Positions 55,655-62,501 of a stretch of 64,000 bases of DNA are shown in pieces. Under the pieces are notes generated by a model that saw only the letters and a list, made by a program, of their open reading frames with translations, was not told the DNA's origin and ran no database searches. The position numbers and the translations under genes are program-made. The stretch lies in contig JAEURP010000001.1 in NCBI GenBank assembly GCA_016788585.1, positions 124,001 through 188,000 of the forward strand, given 5' to 3'. Position 1 is the first letter of the stretch. Each line of letters starts with the position of its first letter. The stretch comes from Chthonomonas sp. (GTDB lineage Bacteria > Armatimonadota > Fimbriimonadia > Fimbriimonadales > Fimbriimonadaceae).

Positions 55655-56998
55655 CTATTTATTGAACTTCTTTCGAGATACCAAGAACTCCACGGCATCG
55701 GCGTTGATTTGAACTGACACCTTGCCAAATCTCTTCGCTTCGAAGGTCTTGATTTCATGCCAAACCCCTTCTTTCTGGGCTACGGCTCGGTACCTGCCAA
55801 CTGGTAACGTCGCCACCCACTGCCCCACGGCTACCTTAACCGCTTTGATGGGTAGAGGTCGCCAATTGACACCCAGCCTGGGGTGGCTCGCCTGCCCCAA
55901 CTTGGCAACGTCATAAACCTTCGATATCTCCGATGAAAACAAGTCCAAGACGCCCTTGCTGTACCACCAACTATGACCAAGACTAAACGTTTGCCGAGTT
56001 AGCTTGACGTACTTTTCAATGTCACCTCTTTTTGCATCTGGGCCATCTCCAGTCAATCGAATGCCAGCAATTAAGTTCTTCCTTCGCGGTCCAGCAAAAC
56101 CAACTTGCCCATGCCAATCTCGGGCAAAGTCTTCGTAACTAAGCCGGTAGACCTGGGGAACAAACTCGTCCCAAGATGGAGCTGAAGTCCATGAGCCCCA
56201 ACTTGGCCAGTCAATCAGGTAATTCTCAAGTGCCCAAGGGTGAGGACCAGGCGACAGCGAGACGATGAAGTTTCGCCCGGCGGTCTTCTTCACTTCGGTC
56301 ACGAGCCTCTTAGAGAAGTCTTCCACCTTACGCTGCCGCCACTGCATCCATTCCGGGTCTCGTGGATCGGTAGGTGGTGCCTTACCGCCATGCTCGCGGG
56401 CGTAAAGCGCAACCGTGAATTCGTCATAGCCCATGTCTATGTATGGCCAGACTATGCGATCGTCAAACTGAATGCCATCAAGGTCGTACTTTCGTACAGC
56501 ATCCAACACGATGCCCAATATTAGCGACTGCGCATCCGGGTGAATTGGATTGAGCCAAACGAACCCGTTTTTGGCAACCACATTTCCGTCTCGATCGCGA
56601 CTCAACCAGTCTTTGCGAGTTCGCAAATGGTTGTATGAATCTTTGTAAGCTGCGATAAAGCCGTACTCAAACCACGCGATGTAGGTTAGTTGGTTTCGGT
56701 GGGCTTCGATTAAGGTCTCTTGCAACAGGTCCCGCTGGACGGCACCAGAAGGCGATGCATTGACCCTTAGCGGGACGCCGATAGCCTCGCGCATTGTTTC
56801 GCTGGGAAACTCTGTGTAGCCATCTTTCCAAACCTCCACATAGACTGTGTTCAATCCAATCTCCCGCAATCTCCGCATGGTTGTGGCGGTATTCAAAGGG
56901 TTGCTGATGGCATCGTTTGATGTGGTGGTCAGCCACGTTCCGCGTACTTCGGGCAGAGCAACCGATTGGTACAGCATTAGCAAGCAAAGTAAACTCAT
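55655..56998 (-). CDS. Secreted GHL10 (DUF187) family glycoside hydrolase
   Basis: A 447-residue protein with a signal peptide (MSLLCLLMLYQSVA). EVRGTWLTTTSND and LREIGLNTVYVEVWKDGY are the start of the GHL10 barrel, followed by YDLDGIQFDDRIVWPY, which holds the Asp pair of the active-site strand, and FIVSLSPGPHPWALEN. The family is predicted to hydrolyse glycans of the cell surface. A C-terminal beta domain of about 80 residues follows. ATG at 56998 starts the signal peptide. Confidence 0.9.
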   Translation of the reverse strand: MSLLCLLMLYQSVALPEVRGTWLTTTSNDAISNPLNTATTMRRLREIGLNTVYVEVWKDGYTEFPSETMREAIGVPLRVNASPSGAVQRDLLQETLIEAHRNQLTYIAWFEYGFIAAYKDSYNHLRTRKDWLSRDRDGNVVAKNGFVWLNPIHPDAQSLILGIVLDAVRKYDLDGIQFDDRIVWPYIDMGYDEFTVALYAREHGGKAPPTDPRDPEWMQWRQRKVEDFSKRLVTEVKKTAGRNFIVSLSPGPHPWALENYLIDWPSWGSWTSAPSWDEFVPQVYRLSYEDFARDWHGQVGFAGPRRKNLIAGIRLTGDGPDAKRGDIEKYVKLTRQTFSLGHSWWYSKGVLDLFSSEISKVYDVAKLGQASHPRLGVNWRPLPIKAVKVAVGQWVATLPVGRYRAVAQKEGVWHEIKTFEAKRFGKVSVQINADAVEFLVSRKKFNK

Positions 56999-57076
56999 TT
57001 CAGCACTCCGTCGAATACAGGTCTCTGATGGTATCTCGTTGGATTCTGCAACCAAGACTCTCTCGTCTTTATCTCA

Positions 57077-58039
57077 ATGCTGCCAATACTCATGACCTTG
57101 GCGACGCCTAAACCTTGGACTCTCGTCGCGGGTGGCGATATCATGTTTTACGGCATTGGCGCAAAGACTGCACCTCTTAACGAAATTGCCTCGACTTTTC
57201 GAAGAGCCGATATCGCCTACGCAAACCTCGAGATTCCGATTACTAGTGCGCAAACCCCGACTCGTAGAAAGACCGCCGAAGAAATCAAAGCTAAGCATCA
57301 GTTTATTCTCAAAGCCGACCCCGGCCACATTGCCAATCTAAAAGGCACGTTTGACCTCTTGAGCCTTGCCAATAACCACGCAATGGACTACGGCGTGAAG
57401 GGCCTGAACGAAACGAAAGCCCTCCTCGACAAGGCTGGAATCCAACACTCGGGCGCCGGCAGCAATGTTGCCGAGGCTATTCGCCCCACGATCAAAACGC
57501 TTCCCAACGGGATCCGCGTTGGCATGATTAGCTACCTCGCGTTCATGAGCACCGGCGGCCTCTGGAAGTGCACGCCTGCGACCTCCAAGACTCCCGGACT
57601 AGCTGGCCTCGACCTCGGCGCAAACCCAAAACACGAGCGCGTCAAGGCCATCGTGAAAGCCGCTAAGAAGAACTGTGACTTCCTCATTGTCGCTTTGCAC
57701 TGGGGAATCGAGCGCCAAAACAAGCCCACAAAGTATCAGATCGACCTCGGCCGCAACTTCATCAATTCGGGGGCCGATGTCGTTCTCGGCGCACACCCGC
57801 ATCGCCTCCAGGGACGTGAAATCTATAAGGGTAAGCCCATTCTCTACTCAATGGGCAATCTCATCTCGCCTTTGCCAGCTGCCTCGGCTATCTATACGCT
57901 AAGGTTCGACGGCACCAAATTTAGTTCGTGGGATATACGACCAATGCGCAACGCTGGCGGCAAGGCCAAGTGGTACAGCACCAAGGATGAGCCTGCCATC
58001 AAAAGGCAGATTCTTGCCCTCGACAAGTTGATTCGGTAA
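57077..58039 (+). CDS. CapA-family metallophosphatase-like protein
   Basis: A 320-residue protein of the CapA (poly-gamma-glutamate synthesis) family. The metal-site residues lie in VAGGDIMFYG, IAYANLEIPI, SLANNHAMDYG, ALHWGIERQ and GAHPHRLQG, in the expected order. Its action is on polymers or phosphoesters at the cell surface; the true substrate in this organism is unknown. A second ATG at 57092 is also possible. It is divergent from the GHL10 gene. Confidence 0.9.
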   Translation: MLPILMTLATPKPWTLVAGGDIMFYGIGAKTAPLNEIASTFRRADIAYANLEIPITSAQTPTRRKTAEEIKAKHQFILKADPGHIANLKGTFDLLSLANNHAMDYGVKGLNETKALLDKAGIQHSGAGSNVAEAIRPTIKTLPNGIRVGMISYLAFMSTGGLWKCTPATSKTPGLAGLDLGANPKHERVKAIVKAAKKNCDFLIVALHWGIERQNKPTKYQIDLGRNFINSGADVVLGAHPHRLQGREIYKGKPILYSMGNLISPLPAASAIYTLRFDGTKFSSWDIRPMRNAGGKAKWYSTKDEPAIKRQILALDKLIR

Positions 58040-58066
58040 GTAAGTTACTTTTAAAGGCACTTGAAG

Positions 58067-59242
58067 TTACCCTTGAGATTCAAGCAATTCCTTCTTCCCA
58101 TTGTTTTTCGGGAGGGCCAGGATAGCCACGGTCGCCAGTAGGATGCCAGAAATAAGGAAGTGTGCTTTCGGCATGACGAGTGGCGTAGCTCCAATTACGA
58201 ATGCCAAGCAAACGGGCACGAAGCAGCGTCTCTCCCCCATCTCAAACCGATCGCGCACCAGCCAGGTCGATAAGATAAATAGAGCCACCGGAATCGAGAC
58301 CGACAGCTCTGCCGTAAACAAATCTACGTGAGCATCTCCGCCCAGCGTCTCGCGCAAAACCGCGAATCCAACTCCCGTGCAAGCAGCTGAAGCAAACACA
58401 AAGAAGTGCCCATAACCCCATTGGAGCGCCCTGCGAAGGTGCCCCTCCGGCAGGTGCGTTCCCCAATGAAAGTAATAGCCGTACATGCAAAACGTGATGA
58501 CCGCGCAGCTCACGGCATGCAGCATCGCCTCTGGCGTCGGGCTGAGCTGCTCCGCGGTCTGCCGCAAAAACCCAACTATGGAGAGGAAGCATTCGCCTAG
58601 AACGATAATCGTGACCAAGCCGTACCGCTCAATGATATGGCCCCTATGCCAGCCCGTCCCTTCGCCGCGAAACTCGGCAAGCACCGGCACACTGAGTTCT
58701 CCAATAACTCCCGCGATGAAAAGCCAAATGTAGTAGGGTGCCGATACTGGAGTCAACAGCACCGCCGCGATCCAAAAGGCCTGCATGGCAAGAATTCCCC
58801 ACCCGTAGGTATGCGATGAGAACCTCTGAGCTGCGTTCTCATGGGGTGCCCAGAACCACAAAGCTGCCATCGCAGCCCGCATGATCACGAAGCCGATCAA
58901 GCAAGTGTAAATGGGCTGCCCGGCATAAACCGCCGGAATTCCCGCGGCAATGGTCAGCGCCCCGAACAGCGCGATCAACGTCATCACTCGAAAGAACGCC
59001 GATCGGTCGTCAAACGATGAAGCGAACCAGGTGTAGTTCATCCACGACCACCAGATCATGAAGAACGCCATGATGAAGCTGATCAGGCCCTGGACAATGT
59101 GTCCTTCGGCGAGGCCGTGATGAAACCCTGCCGCCGCCGTGGCGATCGCGATAACCGTCGCAAGGTCAAAGAGCAACTCCAAGGGGGTAGCAGCCCGGTG
59201 CTCCCCATGAGCAAGCTTCTGATGAGGCCGAAATAGGCGCAT
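58067..59242 (-). CDS. ltrA: Low temperature requirement A (LtrA) family membrane protein
   Basis: A 391-residue protein with about ten membrane helices. ATPLELLFDLATVIAIATAA near the N-terminus, IIERYGLVTIIVLGECFLSI in the middle and HWGTHLPEG are the LtrA signatures. Its function is unknown in general. TAAACT ends nine bases before the ATG. It is the last gene before the tRNA-Arg scar. Confidence 0.92.
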   Translation of the reverse strand: MRLFRPHQKLAHGEHRAATPLELLFDLATVIAIATAAAGFHHGLAEGHIVQGLISFIMAFFMIWWSWMNYTWFASSFDDRSAFFRVMTLIALFGALTIAAGIPAVYAGQPIYTCLIGFVIMRAAMAALWFWAPHENAAQRFSSHTYGWGILAMQAFWIAAVLLTPVSAPYYIWLFIAGVIGELSVPVLAEFRGEGTGWHRGHIIERYGLVTIIVLGECFLSIVGFLRQTAEQLSPTPEAMLHAVSCAVITFCMYGYYFHWGTHLPEGHLRRALQWGYGHFFVFASAACTGVGFAVLRETLGGDAHVDLFTAELSVSIPVALFILSTWLVRDRFEMGERRCFVPVCLAFVIGATPLVMPKAHFLISGILLATVAILALPKNNGKKELLESQG

Positions 59243-59584
59243 TGCGAACTCAGTTTAGTCTACATATTCGAAACAAGCAGCAGCAGGGCCCGGGCTCTGC
59301 TCTTCTCGCTCCAATAGCGCTTGCTGTGCATTTTGAGGGTTAGCAGGAATGGCTGGAAGTCCCCTCTGTATTGGAGGAGCGGTAGCGACGTTTCGAGCCC
59401 TCATGAAAAAGGCGCAGGCCGTAACGCGCACGGCGGCCAAGCTCTCGAAGAAGTCGTTCTCAAGGTTGGAACACCAGCGAACGACTGACTTGTCCTTATG
59501 GCGAGACTAGTATTGTTCTCTACAAAACCTAGAAGTGTAGAGAAAATCAAGGCAGTCACAGATCCAGTTCTCGTCTGGAATATT
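59243..59584. other. Gap left of the tRNA-Arg scar, no confident gene
   Basis: About 340 bases without a convincing gene. A 61-codon minus-strand frame (59255-59440, TTG start, Pro/Ala-rich product) and a 35-codon plus-strand frame from an ATG near 59402 exist, but neither has a ribosome site or recognisable product. The only clear structure is the inverted repeat at 59516-59544. Confidence 0.5.
59516..59544. repeat. Inverted repeat left of the tRNA-Arg scar
   Basis: TTCTCTACA (59516-59524) and TGTAGAGAA (59536-59544) are perfect complements around an 11-base loop. It lies 41 bases left of the tRNA remnant. It may be an old terminator or a protein-binding site. No T-run follows on either strand. 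Confidence 0.5.
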
Positions 59585-59628
59585 TGGCGGCCCCGGAGGG
59601 AATCGAACCCCCAACACCCTCCTTAGGA
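59585..59628 (-). other. Orphan 3' half of tRNA-Arg(CCU), probable attachment-site scar
   Basis: On the minus strand the segment folds as the 3' half of a tRNA: an anticodon loop with T33 and anticodon CCT followed by AA, anticodon stem 3' strand GGAGG, variable GTGTT, T stem GGGGG, loop TTCGATT, CCCTC, acceptor 3' strand CGGGGCC, discriminator G and an encoded CCA at 59587-59585. The bases to its right do not complete the anticodon stem (TGTCA instead of CCTCC), and no acceptor 5' strand GGCCCCG was found nearby. The break at the anticodon loop is typical of tRNA 3' ends duplicated by tyrosine-recombinase integration. Confidence 0.75.
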
Positions 59629-59641
59629 CTGACATTTTTAG

Positions 59642-59676
59642 GTTCAACGAGCCCGAGCGGTTGTCCGCCGTTGAAC
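59642..59676. repeat. Bulged inverted repeat beside the tRNA-Arg scar
   Basis: GTTCAACG (59642-59649) pairs with CGTTGAAC (59669-59676). Inside, GCGG (59657-59660) pairs with CCGC (59665-59668) around TTGT. One strand is continuous and the other carries a seven-base bulge. The position just inside the predicted element end fits an integrase or accessory-protein arm site or a structured RNA. Confidence 0.5.
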
Positions 59677-59762
59677 GTAAATGATTGCTGAATTCCACTG
59701 CGTTAGAGAGACCTTTGAGAGACGTTCATGAGGATTGGCCTTGTTTGGGCAGCAAGGCATGC

Positions 59763-59768
59763 CAGAAT
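59763..59768 (+). promoter_or_regulatory. -10-like element of the Crp-family gene
   Basis: CAGAAT ends six bases before the ATG at 59775, the same spacing as other first genes in the window. No strong ribosome site is present (GAAGCG). Confidence 0.35.
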
Positions 59769-59774
59769 GAAGCG

Positions 59775-60476
59775 ATGTCCGATCAATCCGAAGCACCGTC
59801 GCGCCGGGAGGTGCTCGCGGGCAGCACGTTGCTTGGCAGTTTGAGCGACGATCAGGTGGGCGAACTGGTCGTCAATTCTCGCATGGCCCATGCTGAAAAG
59901 GGAGAGACCATTTGGCTGAACGGCAGTAGCGTTTCTTTTTTTGGCGTGGTGGGTACGGGTTTTGTTAAGATGACCACGGTAGGGCCAAGTCATCAAGAGA
60001 TCACGACTGAAATCATGGGTCCCGGACACGTTTTCGGTCTGCTCGGAGTAATTGACGGCACAGGGTGCCCGCAGACTGCCAAAGCAATCACCGGCACCTG
60101 GTATCTCAAGGTGCCTAAAGCAGGCATTTTGCCCTTTTACGAGCAGAACGTGGTGCTCAAGGAGCAGTTGTTCAAGCGAACGACTCATCGCCTAAGGCAG
60201 GCCTTTGATCTGATCGCTCATTTATCCGTGGGAACGGTTGAGCAACGCGTTGCCGCTGTGCTTCTTGTTCTGACTCGCTCCTTTGGTCGGGACTGCCCGG
60301 ATGGAATCCTTTTGGATGTACCTCTCACCAGGCAAGAGATCGCTGAACTTGCTGGGACGACCGTGGAGTCCACCATCCGCATTATGAGTCGCTGGCAGAA
60401 GCAAGAGTGGATTGAAACTCAGGCACGGCACATTCTTGTGAAGGACCTTGATCGACTTCTTGAGGCCGTCCGGTAG
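59775..60476 (+). CDS. Crp/FNR family transcriptional regulator
   Basis: A 233-residue regulator: cyclic-nucleotide-binding-like beta roll (about 15-130, EKGETIWLNGSSVSFFGVV, MGPGHVFGLLGVI), a dimer helix, then a winged helix (PLTRQEIAELAGTTVESTIR). The recognition helix keeps the Glu and Arg that contact TGA half-sites in FNR-type proteins. The N-terminal Cys set that binds 4Fe-4S in FNR is absent, with only one Cys in GTGCPQT, so a Dnr/haem-NO or other ligand mode is possible. It probably controls the operon that begins 78 bases later. Confidence 0.88.
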   Translation: MSDQSEAPSRREVLAGSTLLGSLSDDQVGELVVNSRMAHAEKGETIWLNGSSVSFFGVVGTGFVKMTTVGPSHQEITTEIMGPGHVFGLLGVIDGTGCPQTAKAITGTWYLKVPKAGILPFYEQNVVLKEQLFKRTTHRLRQAFDLIAHLSVGTVEQRVAAVLLVLTRSFGRDCPDGILLDVPLTRQEIAELAGTTVESTIRIMSRWQKQEWIETQARHILVKDLDRLLEAVR

Positions 60477-60505
60477 GCTCAAATCATCCCGGGTGGACAC
60501 GAACT

Positions 60506-60519
60506 ATGACGAATATCAT
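60506..60519 (+). promoter_or_regulatory. FNR/Dnr-type operator upstream of the ferredoxin-Rieske operon
   Basis: ATGAC-GAAT-ATCAT matches the xTGAy-N4-rTCAx pattern of FNR/Dnr boxes; its half-sites are ATGAC and, on the other strand, ATGAT. It lies between the Crp-family gene and the 4Fe-4S gene. Its centre is 42.5 bases before the GTG at 60555, the class II activation distance if transcription starts at that codon. Confidence 0.6.
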
Positions 60520-60554
60520 GGTTCATGTTTGCCAGACGTGCAACCATTGTCGTT

Positions 60555-61160
60555 GTGAGTGAGCGGCAGTTCTACATAGACCCCAGTCGGTGCATTGGCT
60601 GCAACGCGTGTGTCCAGGCGTGCGCGGAGTGTGACACTCACCCGGGAGTTTCGATGATTCACTTGGAACAAGTCCAGCGAGCCGACTCTGTTCAGACAAC
60701 CCCGATAATCTGTATGCACTGTGACGAACCCGCCTGCGCGATGGTTTGCCCGGCGGATGCAATCAAAAAGACCCCAGATGGAGCGGTTCAAAGTTCGCTG
60801 AAGCCACGCTGCATAGGATGCACTAACTGCCTCTTCGCTTGTCCGTTCGGAGTGCCCAAGTACGACGTTGAAGTAGATCAGATGATGAAATGCGACATGT
60901 GCTACGAGCGCACTTCAATAGGCCTCAAACCAATGTGCGCTACCGTGTGCCCATCCGGTGCACTATTCTACGGGACGCCTGAAGAACTCGCCGCTCAACG
61001 GTCGGGAACGCCGATTAACGAGTTTGTTTTTGGAAAAAAGACTATCACCACCAAGGTCCACCTGATGATGCCTCAAGGGTCAAAACGTCTTGACGTCAAG
61101 CCTGATACCGTAGTTCGCCGATCTGACTTACTCACCGCAGTGAGGCAAGTGGAGCACTGA
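60555..61160 (+). CDS. 4Fe-4S dicluster electron-transfer protein
   Basis: A 201-residue ferredoxin-type subunit like DmsB, NrfC and PsrB. Cysteine clusters: [39 protein letters not shown] and [11 protein letters not shown] with CATVCPSG, enough for about four [4Fe-4S] centres. No export signal, so it may sit in the cytoplasm or be carried with a partner. GTG at 60555 ([10 protein letters not shown]) was chosen because the operator at 60506-60519 would otherwise lie only five bases before the ATG at 60525. It would relay electrons between the Rieske protein and a catalytic subunit. Confidence 0.85.
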   Translation: MSERQFYIDPSRCIGCNACVQACAECDTHPGVSMIHLEQVQRADSVQTTPIICMHCDEPACAMVCPADAIKKTPDGAVQSSLKPRCIGCTNCLFACPFGVPKYDVEVDQMMKCDMCYERTSIGLKPMCATVCPSGALFYGTPEELAAQRSGTPINEFVFGKKTITTKVHLMMPQGSKRLDVKPDTVVRRSDLLTAVRQVEH

Positions 61161-61166
61161 TTAAGC

Positions 61167-61664
61167 ATGAACGACAAGCTGAGAGAAGATTTTCCGATTG
61201 AGTGGGAAGACGACCACTTTGTAACTCGCCGTGAGTTCTTCAAGTTCCTCACGTTGGCCAGTGGTGGCATCGCGGTAGGTACGGCGGCACTAGCGGCTTA
61301 CGCCCAAATTCCGAAAGATGAGATCAAGTTTGAAGTCGCAAAGATTTGCTCGACCGAAGATTTAAAACCGGGTTCCGCACTTGCTTTTAGCTATCCTCGC
61401 CCAGCTGATTTATGTATTCTCGTTCGGAAGCAGGACGGCGAGTTCGTCGCCTTCAAACGGCGGTGCACTCACCTTTCATGCCCCGTAGAGTACGAAGTCA
61501 AAAACGAGCGCGAGCTCCTCTATTGCCCTTGCCACAACGGTGCCTTTTCTCTTGAAGACGGCAGCGTGATTCAAGGACCGCCTCCTCATCCTCTACCGCA
61601 AGTGAAAATTGAAATTCGCAACAGTGAAATATGGGCTACGGGCGCGATCAAGGGTGACCACTGA
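61167..61664 (+). CDS. Rieske [2Fe-2S] protein with Tat signal
   Basis: A 165-residue Rieske protein. Residues about 20-45 (TRREFFKFLTLASGG, then a hydrophobic stretch) form a twin-arginine signal or membrane anchor. Cluster ligands are CTHLSCPV (Cys, His) and YCPCHNGAF (Cys, His). It is more like arsenite-oxidase or nitrite-reductase-type small Rieskes than a bc1 subunit, as no cytochrome b is near. It follows the 4Fe-4S gene by six bases and overlaps the small membrane gene by one base (TGATG). Confidence 0.9.
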   Translation: MNDKLREDFPIEWEDDHFVTRREFFKFLTLASGGIAVGTAALAAYAQIPKDEIKFEVAKICSTEDLKPGSALAFSYPRPADLCILVRKQDGEFVAFKRRCTHLSCPVEYEVKNERELLYCPCHNGAFSLEDGSVIQGPPPHPLPQVKIEIRNSEIWATGAIKGDH

Positions 61665-61897
61665 TGACCACGCCAGAATTCCATCGCCGTCGCCAAAAGG
61701 CGGTTGTTTTAGTCGGGTTCTTGCTGTTTGCGCTGATCCTGTTTCTCATCCAGCTGTGGCTGTTTGTGATGGTGCTCGAGAACACCCTGGCGGGAAATAC
61801 GGATATGGTTATTCAAGCATCTGCGTTTAGCTTCTTACTGTTGGGCACTAATATCTGGATGCTCGCAGGAGTGAAGCGGCTGATGAAGATGCAGTAA
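61664..61897 (+). CDS. Small two-helix membrane protein of the Rieske operon
   Basis: A 77-residue protein with basic N-terminus and two hydrophobic helices (about 14-38 and 48-68). I recognise no sure family. Its start shares one base with the Rieske stop, so it is made in step with it. It may anchor the Rieske/ferredoxin pair to the membrane. A T-run (61911-61918) follows the stop after a weak AGAA/TTCT stem. Confidence 0.7.
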   Translation: MTTPEFHRRRQKAVVLVGFLLFALILFLIQLWLFVMVLENTLAGNTDMVIQASAFSFLLLGTNIWMLAGVKRLMKMQ

Positions 61898-62018
61898 GTG
61901 ATAGAAAACGATTCTTTTTTGGGCGAGAAGTAGAGAAAGTCTAATCTCAACTCATCTCGATTGGTGATTTACTGTTACCTCAGCAGTGCACTCTATTGAA
62001 TTGCTTGAACTGGATCGG

Positions 62019-62495
62019 CTAGTTTGCCCATTCAGCCTGTTCCCGTGGACAAGATTCCTTTGCTGGTTCTGAATCCAAAAACGCGAGGGCGGTTAGGAGC
62101 AACACAAGGACGGCCGAAGTGACGATGTATTGATAGTGTAGGTTTGACTCTCTCACGACTTCTCCCGATAGCCTTTGTAACATTCGGTCGTGAAGAGCCG
62201 GTTGAACTAAGAGGCTTTTTGTGAGATAACAACTGAGAGTAATCAAGGCGAGAACTTTATGCCAGCGTCCTCCGAATAAGGACAGCAATACGGTCACTGG
62301 AACTAGGACTGATTCGGCCAAATGCAATGCACCGAACTGAACACGGCCAACATCAAGTAGCTCAAACGTGGAAGGCTTTTGAGCGGTGAACTTGACGGCG
62401 GCCCCGACATGACCGAGGCCAACGATTAGCCCGGCACAGATTCCGGCGAGGCCCTGACCGATGCGAAACAGTCTTCGTTTTCGGCGCTCACTCAC
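62019..62495 (-). CDS. Four-helix membrane protein of unknown function
   Basis: A 158-residue protein with a basic N-terminus and four hydrophobic segments (GLAGICAGLIVGLGHVGAAV, LAESVLVPVTVLLSLFGG, VLALITLSCYLT and IVTSAVLVLLLTALAFL). Two conserved-looking His/Glu stretches (FGALHLAESVLV) could bind a quinone or haem, but this is speculation. It lies six bases downstream of the molybdoenzyme gene on the same strand and so is likely co-transcribed with it. The 61898-62018 gap holds nothing else recognisable. Confidence 0.65.
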   Translation of the reverse strand: MSERRKRRLFRIGQGLAGICAGLIVGLGHVGAAVKFTAQKPSTFELLDVGRVQFGALHLAESVLVPVTVLLSLFGGRWHKVLALITLSCYLTKSLLVQPALHDRMLQRLSGEVVRESNLHYQYIVTSAVLVLLLTALAFLDSEPAKESCPREQAEWAN

Positions 62496-62501
62496 TGATA
62501 G

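Noticed and set aside
59255-59440. 61-codon minus-strand frame
   Set aside because: TTG start, no ribosome site, no recognisable product; kept only as a note in the gap entry.
59507-59698. 63-codon minus-strand frame containing GVRFPPGPP
   Set aside because: This peptide comes from reading through the tRNA-Arg 3' half; it is a known kind of false gene.
59585-59800. Group I intron splitting tRNA-Arg(CCU)
   Set aside because: Introns are known in this anticodon loop, but no tRNA 5' half (GGCCCCG start) or intron core was found in the space before the Crp gene.
59585-59950. tmRNA 3' end
   Set aside because: The acceptor strand would need GGCCCCG about 350 bases away; it is absent, and the anticodon loop fits tRNA-Arg instead.
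60525-60554. ATG 60525 as start of the 4Fe-4S protein
   Set aside because: It would place the FNR-type box only five bases upstream and adds ten residues unlike the family; GTG 60555 is favoured, though not proven.
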